Below are positions 34,638 through 45,126 of a stretch of DNA of 64,000 nt, one piece after another. This DNA is from Caldilineaceae bacterium (GTDB lineage: Bacteria > Chloroflexota > Anaerolineae > Caldilineales > Caldilineaceae): positions 1 to 64,000 of the forward strand of contig JACKBA010000004.1 of assembly GCA_020634815.1 (NCBI GenBank). Reading direction: 5' to 3'. Position 1 is the stretch's first letter; every line of letters begins with the position of its first letter. Both the position numbers and the translations under genes were made by a program. The notes beneath the pieces were generated by a model that was not told the DNA's origin, made no database searches, and was given only the letters and a program-made list of their open reading frames with translations.

Positions 34638-36059
34638 CTACACCCACCCCAACGTCCGCGCGATCGTCGCCGTCGCAAAGGTCACCGCAAAGCCCAGCCC
34701 CAGCGGCAGCAGCGTCGCGACCGCCGTCCACTTGAGATTCTTGGTCTCGTTCCAGATGGTCAGGATCGTCGTGCTGCATGGGTTGTGCAGCAGGCTAAAG
34801 AGCATGAGATTCACGGCCGTGAGCAGCGTCCAGCCGCCAAGCTGCGTCAGCACGCCATACACCTGGGCATCCTCCAGTTCCAGCATGACGCCCGCCTGCG
34901 CGCCGGCCGCGGCCGTGCCCAGCGTCATCGTCAGCATCAGGATCGTCGGCACGATGATCTCGTTGGCCGGGATCGCCACGATGTAGGCGAAGAGGATGAT
35001 GCCGTTGAGCCCGATGAGCAGGCCAAACGGATTCAGCCACTGCACCATGTGGCCGGCGATGCTCATGTCGCCGATGTAGATGTTGCTGCTCAGCCAGATG
35101 ACGGCGCCGGCCGGCGCGGCCATGGTCACGGCGCGCCACAGCACAATGAGCGTGCGGTCGATGAGCGACGTGTAGACCGTCTGCCAAATGCGCGGCGGGC
35201 GGTAGGGCGGCAGCTCCAGGCTGAAGGTGGACGTCTCGCCCTTGAGCCACGTGCGCGACAGAAAGGCAGAGACGAGCAGCGTCACCACGATGCCGATGAC
35301 CGCGACGGCGACGACGCTCCCCGCCGCGACAAAGCTTGCCAGCAGCGGCGGCGCCGCCGCGCCGATAAAGATCGTCCCCATGAGGATGAGCGTCGGCCAG
35401 CGTCCGTTGCAGATACTGAAGTTGTTGGTGATGATCGCAATCAGCCGCTCGCGCGGGCTCTCGATGATGCGCGTGGCCACGACGCCCGCCGCATTGCAGC
35501 CATAGCCCATGACCATGGAGAGCGACTGCTTGCCGTGCGCGCCGGCGCGGTGAAAGAGCCGGTCCAGATTGAAGGCCACGCGCGGCAGATAGCCGAAATC
35601 TTCCAGCAGCGTGAAGAGCGGGAAGAAGATGGCCATGGGCGGCAGCATGACCGCGATGACCCACGCCGTGGCCAGATAGACGCCGTCGATGAGCAGCCCG
35701 GAGAGCCACGCCGGCATGTTGATCGCCGCGGCGAGCTGGTGCAGCGCGTTGTAGCCGTGCTCCAGCAGCAGCGTGCCCAGCATTTGCGACGGCACATTGG
35801 CGCCGGCGATCGTCAGCCAGAAGACGCCCATGAGCAACGCAAGCATGGCGGGAAAGCCCCACATCTTGCTGGTCAGGATGCGGTCGAGCGTACGGTCGAA
35901 GTCGAAGCGTCCGCGCTGCCCCTCGACCGTGACGGCGCGCTCGGCGATCTGCTCGGCGTCGGCGTAGATGGAGGCCATGAGCGTGTCGTGATAGTCGCTG
36001 CCGGCGGCAGCGCGCAGGTTTCTGGCATTTGCCAGCAGTTGATCGGTATTGGCAGCCAT
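34638..36059 (-). CDS. feoB: FeoB membrane (ferrous iron permease) part as a separate protein
   Basis: A 473-residue membrane protein corresponding to the permease half of FeoB. It has an N-terminal helical linker (about 1-55), about eight to ten helices, the two Gate-like domains, and the conserved cysteines in MVMGYGCNAAGV and NNFSICNGRWP. It contains no GTPase domain. The GTPase is encoded by the gene ending one base upstream, so FeoB is made as two polypeptides that must assemble for GTP-dependent ferrous iron uptake. Whether the split is lineage-wide or unique cannot be told here. Confidence 0.88.
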   Translation of the reverse strand: MAANTDQLLANARNLRAAAGSDYHDTLMASIYADAEQIAERAVTVEGQRGRFDFDRTLDRILTSKMWGFPAMLALLMGVFWLTIAGANVPSQMLGTLLLEHGYNALHQLAAAINMPAWLSGLLIDGVYLATAWVIAVMLPPMAIFFPLFTLLEDFGYLPRVAFNLDRLFHRAGAHGKQSLSMVMGYGCNAAGVVATRIIESPRERLIAIITNNFSICNGRWPTLILMGTIFIGAAAPPLLASFVAAGSVVAVAVIGIVVTLLVSAFLSRTWLKGETSTFSLELPPYRPPRIWQTVYTSLIDRTLIVLWRAVTMAAPAGAVIWLSSNIYIGDMSIAGHMVQWLNPFGLLIGLNGIILFAYIVAIPANEIIVPTILMLTMTLGTAAAGAQAGVMLELEDAQVYGVLTQLGGWTLLTAVNLMLFSLLHNPCSTTILTIWNETKNLKWTAVATLLPLGLGFAVTFATATIARTLGWV

Positions 36060-36060
36060 G

Positions 36061-36903
36061 TTAACTCACCGCCTCCAGTTCCAGCCGGATCGCGGGCAGC
36101 GGCTCCGGGCTCTTCTGTTGCACAAGCTGGCCGAGCGTCCCCTCGCGCACCGCCTGCTCGATGCTCTCGTCTCCGTCGAGCAGGCGCAGCGCCACCCAAC
36201 GTGCGTTGGGCAGTCCGGGGAATGCCCGCTCGACCTGGCCGGCGATCTGATTGATCGCCTGTTCCACCTGCGGGTCGCGCTGGCGCACGCGATGCGGGCG
36301 CGTCACCGCTGCCCCGCTCGCTACCTCGGCTACGGCCTTGAGCAGATCCTGCACGCCTTCACCCTGGCGCGCCGCCATGGGCACCACCGGCACGCCCAGG
36401 TCACGCGCCAGCCGCCGCTCGTCGACCCGCAGGCCGTGGCGCTTCGCCTCGTCCATGAGGTTGAGCGCAATCACCACACGGTCGGTGATCTCCAGCACCT
36501 GCAACGCCAGGTTGAGGTTGCGCTCCAGCCGCGTGGCGTCGACGACGACGATGGTCACCGACGGCTGGCCGAAGAGGATGAAGTCGCGCGCCACCTCCTC
36601 GTCGGCGCTGGTCGAGAGCAGCGAATAGGTGCCCGGCAGGTCGACCAGCTTGTAGCGCTTGTCGCCGTAGAGAAAGCCGCCCTCGGCGCGCACCACCGTC
36701 TTGCCCGGCCAGTTGCCGGTATGCTGGCGCAGCCCGGTCAGCGCGTTGAAAACCGTGCTCTTCCCCGTGTTGGGATTGCCCGCCAGCGCGACCACAAAAT
36801 CCCAATCGGTCATGTTGATGCCCAGGCGCGTGAGTTGCGCGCCGTTGTACATGGGACAGGTGGCGCACGCCGCAGCATGCGCCGATGCTCCTTGAACCGT
36901 CAT
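36061..36903 (-). CDS. feoB: FeoB GTPase domain as a separate protein
   Basis: A 280-residue protein with G1 GNPNTGKST (42-50), a switch-I/G2 region, G3 DLPG (about 88-91), G4 NLMD and a C-terminal helical GDI-like region, as in FeoB N-termini. An N-terminal extension holds a Cys pair (CATCPMY) not needed for the GTPase fold. The stop is intact and lies one base before the permease ATG; there is no sign of a recent frameshift such as overlapping homologous sequence. The start overlaps the feoA stop (TCAT, 36900-36903). Confidence 0.9.
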   Translation of the reverse strand: MTVQGASAHAAACATCPMYNGAQLTRLGINMTDWDFVVALAGNPNTGKSTVFNALTGLRQHTGNWPGKTVVRAEGGFLYGDKRYKLVDLPGTYSLLSTSADEEVARDFILFGQPSVTIVVVDATRLERNLNLALQVLEITDRVVIALNLMDEAKRHGLRVDERRLARDLGVPVVPMAARQGEGVQDLLKAVAEVASGAAVTRPHRVRQRDPQVEQAINQIAGQVERAFPGLPNARWVALRLLDGDESIEQAVREGTLGQLVQQKSPEPLPAIRLELEAVS

Positions 36904-37157
36904 TGTCTTTCCGTCTCCTCTTCCATTGTGATGGCAATCTGATTGGCCTGTTCGCGGCGCAGGGCAATCACCGCGCCGCGAATCCGATAAGCCGTCGGGT
37001 CGCCCAACGGATTGTGCAATTCAACTTCGATACGCGCGCCGGGCAGGATCCCGAGATCCATGAAGCGCCGGCGCTCGGTGCCGGTATTGGCGAGCGAAAT
37101 CACGCGCGCCTTGACGCCGGGTTGTAACTGGTCGAGTGTCGTTTGTCCTGTCATCAT
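36900..37157 (-). CDS. feoA: FeoA, SH3-like iron-transport accessory protein
   Basis: An 85-residue SH3-like domain: TTLDQLQPGVKARVISLANTGTERRRFMDLGILPGARIEVELHNPLGDPTAYRIRGAVIALRREQANQI, matching FeoA in full. FeoA supports FeoB function. The ATG pair at 37157/37154 is the likely start; an upstream extension to 37208 has no FeoA sequence. First gene of feoA-feoB(G)-feoB(TM). Confidence 0.9.
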   Translation of the reverse strand: MMTGQTTLDQLQPGVKARVISLANTGTERRRFMDLGILPGARIEVELHNPLGDPTAYRIRGAVIALRREQANQIAITMEEETERQ

Positions 37158-37212
37158 TCGTTCCAATGCTTTCTGACGCCGAAGCGTCGCGTCGCACTTA
37201 TTTCCCAAAAGA

Positions 37213-37240
37213 ATTTTAGCATAGACTAAAATAAAGTCAA
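37213..37240 (-). promoter_or_regulatory. feo promoter overlapped by palindromic operator
   Basis: Minus-strand -35 TTGACT (37235-37240), a 16-base spacer and -10 TAAAAT (37213-37218, preceded by TGC). The palindrome TTTTAG-CATAGA-CTAAAA (37214-37231) covers the -10 and most of the spacer, an arrangement expected of a repressor. Its TTTAG...CTAAA form resembles DtxR/MntR-type metal-regulator boxes. No regulator gene is in the window. Confidence 0.6.
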
Positions 37241-37299
37241 GTACGCATTTAATTCATTTCTTATCGACGATACGACCGCGGTCTTGCGCTTGACAGGTG

Positions 37300-37308
37300 T
37301 GCTATACT
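37300..37308 (+). promoter_or_regulatory. Extended -10 promoter for the radical SAM gene
   Basis: TGCTATACT (TATACT at 37303-37308) lies about 80-100 bases before the gene's likely starts. It is followed by a truncated GACGCAGAG element in the leader. Confidence 0.45.
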
Positions 37309-37311
37309 CAT

Positions 37312-37383
37312 CGCTCTGAGAATCCATTTGGAAGTTGCCGGATTCGACGCAGAGGCGCGGAGATGCAAAGGTCCGCAGAGAGA
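37312..37383. repeat. Truncated GACGCAGAG element in the radical SAM leader
   Basis: CTCTGAGAATCCATTTGGAA followed by GACGCAGAGGCGCGGAG matches the left end of the triplicated element at 44.7-45.1 kb, but the right arm is missing. It lies between the promoter and the start codon. Confidence 0.7.
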
Positions 37384-37404
37384 ATAATAGTGAAGCAGGC
37401 AGGC

Positions 37405-39240
<1,836 letters not shown>

Positions 39241-39326
39241 GGGGATGGCCGGGTGAGGGCATGAGGACGGCGCGCCGGTGCAACGTGCGGGCCGCGCTGC
39301 ATTTTCCCGGACCATGGCACCGTCAA

Positions 39327-39642
39327 AGGCTTTTCCCGGAAAAAATACGCGCCCCGCAGACTTTGAAACGCTTTTCCCGGAAAATAAACGCGACCCGCAG
39401 ACTTTGAAAAGCTTTTCCCGGAAAATAAACGCGACCCGCAGACTTTGAAAAGCTTTTCCCGGAAAATAAACGCGACCCGCAGACTTTGAAAAGCTTTTCC
39501 CGGAAAAAATACGCGCCCTGCAGACTTTGAAAAGCTTTTCCCGGAAAATAAACGCGACCCGCAGACCTTCAAAGGCTTTTCCCAGGAAAAATCCGCGACC
39601 TGCACGCGTTCAAACGCTTTTCCCAGGAAAAATCTGCCGTAG
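39327..39642. repeat. 41-bp tandem repeat, about 7.5 copies
   Basis: Unit GCTTTTCCCGGAAAATAAAC followed by GCGACCCGCAGACTTTGAAAA. Central copies are nearly identical; the last two are variant (CCCAGGAAAAATC). Each unit has the palindrome TTTTCCCGGAAAA. Its last 1.5 units recur at 42808-42895 inside the REP array. Long minus-strand open frames through it are artefacts of the repeat. Confidence 0.9.
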
Positions 39643-41265
39643 CCCACGCTCTCGGCCAAGCACGACCGGCGGTATGGAAACCGCCGCTACGGATGACGTT
39701 TGTTTCGCCGTAGGTGCGATATCCATATCGCACGTCTTTGCTTTGCGCACGTTCCCGGTCAAGCACGACCGGCGGTATGGAAACCGCCGCTACGGGTGAT
39801 GTTCGTTTCACCGTAGGTGCGATATCCATATCGCACGTTCTTGCTTTGCGCACGTTCCCGGTCAAGCACGACCGGCGGTATGGAAACCGCCGCTACGGAT
39901 GGTGCTCGTTTCGCCGTAGGTGCGATTTCCATATCGCACGTCTTTGCGCTGCCCATATGCTCGGTCAATCACGACCGGCGGTATGGAAACCGCCGCTACG
40001 GAGGATGCTCGTTTCGCCGTAGGTGCGATTTCCATATCGCACGTCCTTGCTCTGCGCACATTCTCGGTCAATCACGACCGGCGGTATGGAAACCGCCGCT
40101 ACGGATGACGTTCGTTTCGCCGTAGGTGCGATTTCCATATCGCACGTTCTTGCTTTGCGCACGTTCCCGGCCAAGCACGACCGGCAGTATGGAAACCGCC
40201 GCTACGGATGACGTTCGTTTCACCGTAGGTGCGATTTCCATATCGCACGTCTTTGCGCTGCCCACGTTCTCGGTCAAGCACGACCGGCGGTATGGAAACC
40301 GCCGCTACGGGTGATGTTCGTTTCGCCGTAGGTGCGATTTCCATATCGCACGACCTTGCTCTGCCCACGCTCTCGGTCAATCACGACCGGCGGTATGGAA
40401 ACCGCCGCTACGGATGACGTTCGTTTCACCGTAGGTGCGAGTTCCATATCGCACGTCTTTGCTTTGCTCACATTCTCGGTCAAGCACGACCGGCGGTATG
40501 AAACCGCCGCTACGGAGGATGTTCGTTTCGCCGTAGGTGCGATTTCCATATCGCACGACCTTGCTCTGCGCACAGTCTCGGTGAAGCACGACTGCACACA
40601 TTCTCGGTTAATCACGACCGGCGGTATGGAAACCGCCGCTACGGATGGTGCTCGTTTCGCCGTAGGTGCGATTTCCATATCGCACGTCTTTGCGCTGCGC
40701 ATATGCTCGGTCGAGCACGACCGGCGGTATGGAAACCGCCGCTACGGATGACGTTCGTTTCACCGTAGGTGCGATTTCCATATCGCACGTCTTTGCTTTG
40801 CTCACATTCTCGGTCAAGCACGACCGGCGGTATGAAACCGCCGCTACGGAGGATGTTCGTTTCGCCGTAGGTGCGATTTCCATATCGCACGACCTTGCTC
40901 TGCGCACAGTCTCGGTGAAGCACGACTGCACACATTCTCGGTCAATCACGACCGGCGGTATGGAAACCGCCGCTACGGAGGATGTTCGTTTCGCCGTAGG
41001 TGCGATTTCCATATCGCACGTCCTGGCTGCCCACAGTCTCGGGCGAGCACGACCGGTGGTATGGAAACCGCCGCTACCGATGGTGTTCGTTTCGGCGTAG
41101 GTGCGATTTCCCTGTCGCACGTTCTTGCTTTGCGCACGTTCTCGGTCAATCACGACCGGCGGTATGGAAACCGCCGCTATGGATGACGTTCGTTTCGGCG
41201 TAGGTGCGATTTCCATATCGCACGTCTTTGCTCTGCGCACGTTCTCTGCATGTGCGCCGTATGCC
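39643..41265. repeat. REP/BIME array, first block (103-bp units)
   Basis: About 15 tandem units of 103 bases. Each unit has hairpin A, GGCGGTATGGAAACCGCC (first at 39668), and hairpin B, GTGCGATTTCCATATCGCAC. GTAG lies at the foot of each: as GTAGGTGCGAT on the plus strand for B, and as GTAGCGGCGGT on the minus strand for A. The two are thus inverted REPs with 5' feet facing each other across about 20 bases. Between units is a variable 'CTTTGCTCTGCCCACATTCT' type spacer and GGTCAAGCACGACC. Isolated variants carry one-sided stem changes. Confidence 0.92.
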
Positions 41266-41274
41266 AGTCCTGGC

Positions 41275-41820
41275 CTACTCGCCGCGATTGGGTTCGCCGG
41301 ACTCTGCACTGTGCCAATCGATCAGATTAACGCTGTCCGGCATTGACCATCCCCAACGTTCAGGGTAGGCGTTGCGCTTTTTCCATTCCAGATAGCTGGA
41401 ATGCGGCCAGTCTTCTGGATGGGTGACGAGCCCATGATGCACAGGATTGTAGTGAATGTAGTCCAGGTGATTGGAAAAGTCATCTTCGTCCCGGATTACG
41501 TGATCCCAGAAACCTTTCTGCCAGAACTTCATACGCCCATTGATGCCAATCATGGTCTTGTAATCGAGTGTGAAGTTGCGCTTGAGCGACTGCATGACAT
41601 CGCTGAAGGTCGCATCGTCGAGTGGACGCAAGAGCAGGTGGAAATGTTCTGGTAGGAATACATAGGCAATCATGTGAAATGGATGATGTTTCTTGACGTG
41701 GTGCAGCACAGATCGCAAGAGCGCTATGTGCTGTTCGTGCTGGAAGATTGGCTGGCGGCCATGAACCACCTGCGTAATAAAGACGATGGCGTCTGGAACA
41801 TAATATCGTCGGATACTCAT
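41275..41820 (-). CDS. RAYT: REP-associated tyrosine transposase (Y1/HUH family)
   Basis: A 181-residue single-strand DNA transposase-like enzyme. It has the HUH motif His59-Phe-His61 (VFLPEHFHLLLRP), the catalytic Tyr121 in YIHYNPVHHGLV, and typical surrounding segments (MKFWQKGFWDHVIRDEDDF, WPHSSYLEW). RAYTs recognise GTAG/GGAG-footed REP hairpins and are thought to spread them. It is embedded in the REP array with copies directly on both sides. The ATG at 41820 has an AAGAGG ribosome site; frame upstream of it is REP sequence. All catalytic residues are present, so it may be active. Confidence 0.93.
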   Translation of the reverse strand: MSIRRYYVPDAIVFITQVVHGRQPIFQHEQHIALLRSVLHHVKKHHPFHMIAYVFLPEHFHLLLRPLDDATFSDVMQSLKRNFTLDYKTMIGINGRMKFWQKGFWDHVIRDEDDFSNHLDYIHYNPVHHGLVTHPEDWPHSSYLEWKKRNAYPERWGWSMPDSVNLIDWHSAESGEPNRGE

Positions 41821-41849
41821 CGATCTGTACCTCTTGATGGATGAAGGTT

Positions 41850-43110
41850 TGGTTGCCGACACCGTCCGGCGGTATGGAAACCGCCGCTGGTAAATGTAAT
41901 TGTCGTTCACTGCCGGCGATATGGAAACCGCCGCTACGGGTGATGTTCGTTTCACCGTAGGTGCGATTTCCATATCGCACGTCTTTGCTCTGCCCACATT
42001 CTCGGGCGAGCACGACCGGCGGTATGGAAACCGCCGCTACGGAGGATGTTCGTTTCGCCGTCGGTGCGATTTCCATATCGCACGTCCTTGCTGCCCACAG
42101 TCTCGGTCAAGCACGACCGGCGGTATGGAAACCGCCGCTACGGATGATGTTCGTTTCGCCGTCGGTGCGATTTCCATATCGCACGTCTTTGCTCTGCCCA
42201 CATTCTCGGGCGAGCACGACCGGCGGTATGGAAACCGCCGCTACCGATGGTGTTCGTTTCGGCGTAGGTGCGATTTCCATATCGCACGTCTTTGCTGCGC
42301 ACGTGCTCGGTCAAGCACGACCGGCGGTATGGAAACCGCCGCTACGGATGATGTTCGTTTTGCCGTCGGTGCGATTTCCATCTCGCACGTCTTTGCGCTG
42401 CCCACGTTCTCGGTCAAGCACGACCGGCGGTATGGAAACCGCCGCTATGGATGACGTTCGTTTCGCCGTAGGTGCGATTTCCATATCGCACGTCTTTGCT
42501 CTGCGCACGTTCTCGGTCAAGCACGACCGGCGGTATGGAAACCGCTACGGGTGACGTTCGTTTCGTCGTTGGTGCGATTTCCATATCGCACGTCTTTGTT
42601 CTGCCCACATTCTCGGCCAAGCACGACCGGCGGTATGGAAACCGCCGCTACGTCGTAGGTGCGATTTCCATATCGCACGTCTTTGCGCTGCCCACAGTCT
42701 CGGCCAAGCACGACCGGCGGTATGGAAACCGCCGCTACGGATGACGTTCGTTTCGCCGTAGGTGCGATTTCCATATCGCACGTCCTTGCTCAACCCACAT
42801 TCTCGGTCCCGCAGACCTTCAAAGGCTTTTCCCAGGAAAAATCCGCGACCTGCACGCGTTCAAACGCTTTTCCCAGGAAAAATCTGCCGTAGCCCACGCT
42901 CTCGGCCAAGCACGACCGGCGGTATGGAAACCGCCGCTACGGATGACGTTCGTTTCGCCGTAGGTGCGATTTCCATATCGCACGTCTTTGTTCTGCCCAC
43001 ATTCTCGGCCAAGCACGACCGGCGGTATGGAAACCGCCGCTACGTCGTAGGTGCGATTTCCATATCGCACGACCTTGCTCTGCCCACATTCTCGGCCAAG
43101 CACGACCGGT
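41850..43110. repeat. REP/BIME array, second block
   Basis: About 12 more units of the same A/B hairpin pair, starting with an isolated A copy 5' of the RAYT gene (41867) and ending with a degenerate half (ACCGGTGGTTTC). Two units are shortened between A and B (near 42650 and 43040). A 42808-42930 segment duplicates 39558-39680 including 41-bp repeat sequence. Confidence 0.9.
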
Positions 43111-43429
43111 GGTTTCATCACCATACAAAACAGCACAAGATGTCGTTTCATGAAATGCTGGCGTAATCATAGCAGAGTGAACAGATGCCCTTTTCCATGC
43201 TGCTGTTGTTTGCATAAATACGTCATTTGACACGAAAACATCCGTCTGCTGTCGCTGGATGCGGCGGGGGTGCCGGGCGTACCCTGATCCACAGGTGACG
43301 CGATCGTGAGGGAAGTCCCGCCGCTACCCAGCGTGAAGGGCCAGGGACCTTCCGCCAACCGTCAGGCTTCTCGCACGCCGTGCCACTCTATCCAAACCAT
43401 CGGTGTATGCATTACAAGGAACAGAAGCA
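43111..43429. other. Gap without recognised features
   Basis: About 320 bases between the REP array and the next gene. I see no gene, hairpin or convincing promoter here; GC content drops and then returns. An AAGGA ribosome site at its end serves the next gene. Confidence 0.4.
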
Positions 43430-44380
43430 ATGTCCTCGAACGCAGTTGAACTCAATCTTCATAAGCGGAACGGCAAAGCGCATGGTAAGGCCGCCACCCT
43501 GGATGCCGCCACCATCGCCGAGATCGTCGCCCAACTCAAGGCCATCGAGCCGGAGCCCGTGCAAGCTCCTGCCCCGGCCGAGGCGGCGCCGGCACCGCAG
43601 ACAGTGCCGGAGACGGCTCCGGAGAAGGCGCCGGAGGCGGCCCCGCAGGCCACGACAGAACCGGCGCCCGCGCCGGGCGCCACCGGCGAATCGACGGAAG
43701 AGGAGCCGCCGAAGGCCTCCATCCCGCACAACCCGCAACGGGAGGAATTCTATGTCTTCCTGGGCGAGAGCGACGACATGGTGCGCGGGCTGGAGACGGT
43801 GGGCGAGCCGATGGCGTCGTTGCTGGTTGCCAACCACATCACGCCGCAGCGCCTGGCGGGCGTGCGCTCACTGCTCGACGGCGGGCAGGCTGCCATGGAT
43901 TCGCGTGGCAGCACCATGGGCGCCGAGGCGACCGCCATCATCGCCATGCAGAAGGCGAAGAACCTGACCGTGATCGCCTACACCAACTTCCGCGAGGTGT
44001 CGCGCACGATCTTTCCCGATCCGGTGGCCGACCGCGATGCCCGGCTGAACCTGGCGTTGGACCAGCGCATTCCGGGCCGGCTTATCCTCTTGATCGACAA
44101 GGGGCGGACTGTGCTGGCCAATGCGAAGCAGGCGCCGCAGGCCACGCGCCTGGCCGCAGCCGGCTTCGATGAGGAACGTATCGACGAGATACTGGTCCTC
44201 TTCGACGTGCTGAACCTGCTCTATGCGGCACGGCGCCAGGCAAAACAGACGGCGAAAGACGCGACGGCCGTGCGTGATGCCACCATCGCCGAGGCACGCA
44301 CGGCCATCCGGCAGTTGCGCTCCGAAGTGGCGGCCATCCTCAAGGCGAACCCCGGCGTGAATCCGCCGGCAGACTTCTAG
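43430..44380 (+). CDS. Unknown protein with Ala/Pro/Glu-rich linker
   Basis: A 316-residue soluble protein. A short basic start is followed by a low-complexity Ala/Pro/Glu linker (about 38-97), then a globular domain (YVFLGESDDMVRGLETVGEPMASLLVANHITPQRLAGVRSLLDGGQAAMDSRG) and a mostly helical tail (RLNLALDQRIPGRLILLIDKGRTVLANAK...). No signal or membrane segment. I do not recognise the family; the helical region suggests a structural or binding role. ATG 43430 follows AAGGA; a GTG 27 bases earlier is less likely. A strong terminator follows. Confidence 0.75.
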   Translation: MSSNAVELNLHKRNGKAHGKAATLDAATIAEIVAQLKAIEPEPVQAPAPAEAAPAPQTVPETAPEKAPEAAPQATTEPAPAPGATGESTEEEPPKASIPHNPQREEFYVFLGESDDMVRGLETVGEPMASLLVANHITPQRLAGVRSLLDGGQAAMDSRGSTMGAEATAIIAMQKAKNLTVIAYTNFREVSRTIFPDPVADRDARLNLALDQRIPGRLILLIDKGRTVLANAKQAPQATRLAAAGFDEERIDEILVLFDVLNLLYAARRQAKQTAKDATAVRDATIAEARTAIRQLRSEVAAILKANPGVNPPADF

Positions 44381-44461
44381 ACGACTGTGTGGCGCAGCCG
44401 GCCCGGTGGGTAGCGGGTCATGCTGCGCCGGCTTTACCATCCGAGTGCGCGATCAAGCGAC

Positions 44462-44496
44462 AAATCCCGGCTCCACACAGGAGCCGGGATTTTTTT
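44462..44496 (+). terminator. Rho-independent terminator
   Basis: Perfect 13-base stem AAATCCCGGCTCC / GGAGCCGGGATTT with a 5-base ACACA loop and a T7 run that overlaps the stem end. It lies 82 bases after the preceding stop. Confidence 0.9.
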
Positions 44497-44671
44497 CAGG
44501 CGGGTGCCGTCACGCCTGGTGGGCGGTCGCCACGCCTGCTGCTTCGCCACGATCGGGAAGGATAGAGCCCGCGGCGCCTGCGTCGTGCCCTCGAAGGTGC
44601 AGGAGACGCGCACACCCGCAGCTATCGTCAGGCGAACGCTGCGCGTCACCCGCCGCCGGGAGAAGATTTCA

Positions 44672-45126
44672 ACACTGAGAGTCCGTTTGAAAATCCGCAA
44701 TCTTGACGCAGAGACGCAGAGACGCAGAGAAAAACGCAGAGAAAAGCCCTGCTTCGTTGTCGTGTTCCCTCTGCGAACCTCTGTATCTCTGCGCCTCTGC
44801 GTCAAATCCGGTAATTTCCCCCGACTCTGAGAGTCCATTTGAAAGTTCGCAATCTTGACGCAGAGACGCAGAGACGCAGAGAAAAGCCCTGCTTCGTTGT
44901 CGTGTTCCCTCTGCGAACCTCTGTATCTCTGCGCCTCTGCGTCAAATCCGGTAATTTCCCCCGACTCTGAGAGTCCATTTGAAAGTTCGCAATCTTGACG
45001 CAGAGACGCAGAGACGCAGAGAAAAACACAGAGAGAAGCCCTGCTTCGTTGTCGTGTTCCCTCTGCGAACCTCTGTACCTCTGCGCCTCTGCGTCAAATC
45101 CGGTAATTTCCAAACAGACTCTGAGA
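44672..45126. repeat. Triplicated GACGCAGAG hairpin element
   Basis: Three tandem copies of about 140-150 bases. Each runs CTGAGAGTCCATTTGAAAGT, then a TTGACGCAGAG arm (44703, 44855, 44995), a central GCCCTGCTTCGTTGTCGTG, the opposing arm ending CTCTGCGTCAAA (44806, 44946, about 45098), then CCGGTAATTTCC. This shows the full element boundaries, of which other copies keep only parts. Confidence 0.88.

Noticed and set aside
34587..36254. Plus-strand 555-residue frame over the FeoB membrane gene
   Set aside because: Antisense shadow with His/Arg-rich sequence and no family features; FeoB reads correctly on the other strand.
36900..37157. feoB split as an obvious sequencing frameshift
   Set aside because: The two FeoB frames have separate starts and stops, with a one-base gap and no conserved residues in the unused frame across the junction, so I treat the split as real but flag it for read checking.
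39643..43110. CRISPR array
   Set aside because: The units are regular but the full 103 bases are repeated, including the segments between hairpins; there are no unique spacers, and no cas gene is in the window.
39714..43151. Repetitive proteins encoded in the arrays on both strands
   Set aside because: Long frames arise because the repeat happens to lack stops in several frames. The 103-base period shifts frame each unit, no ribosome sites precede them, and the same peptides appear on both strands.
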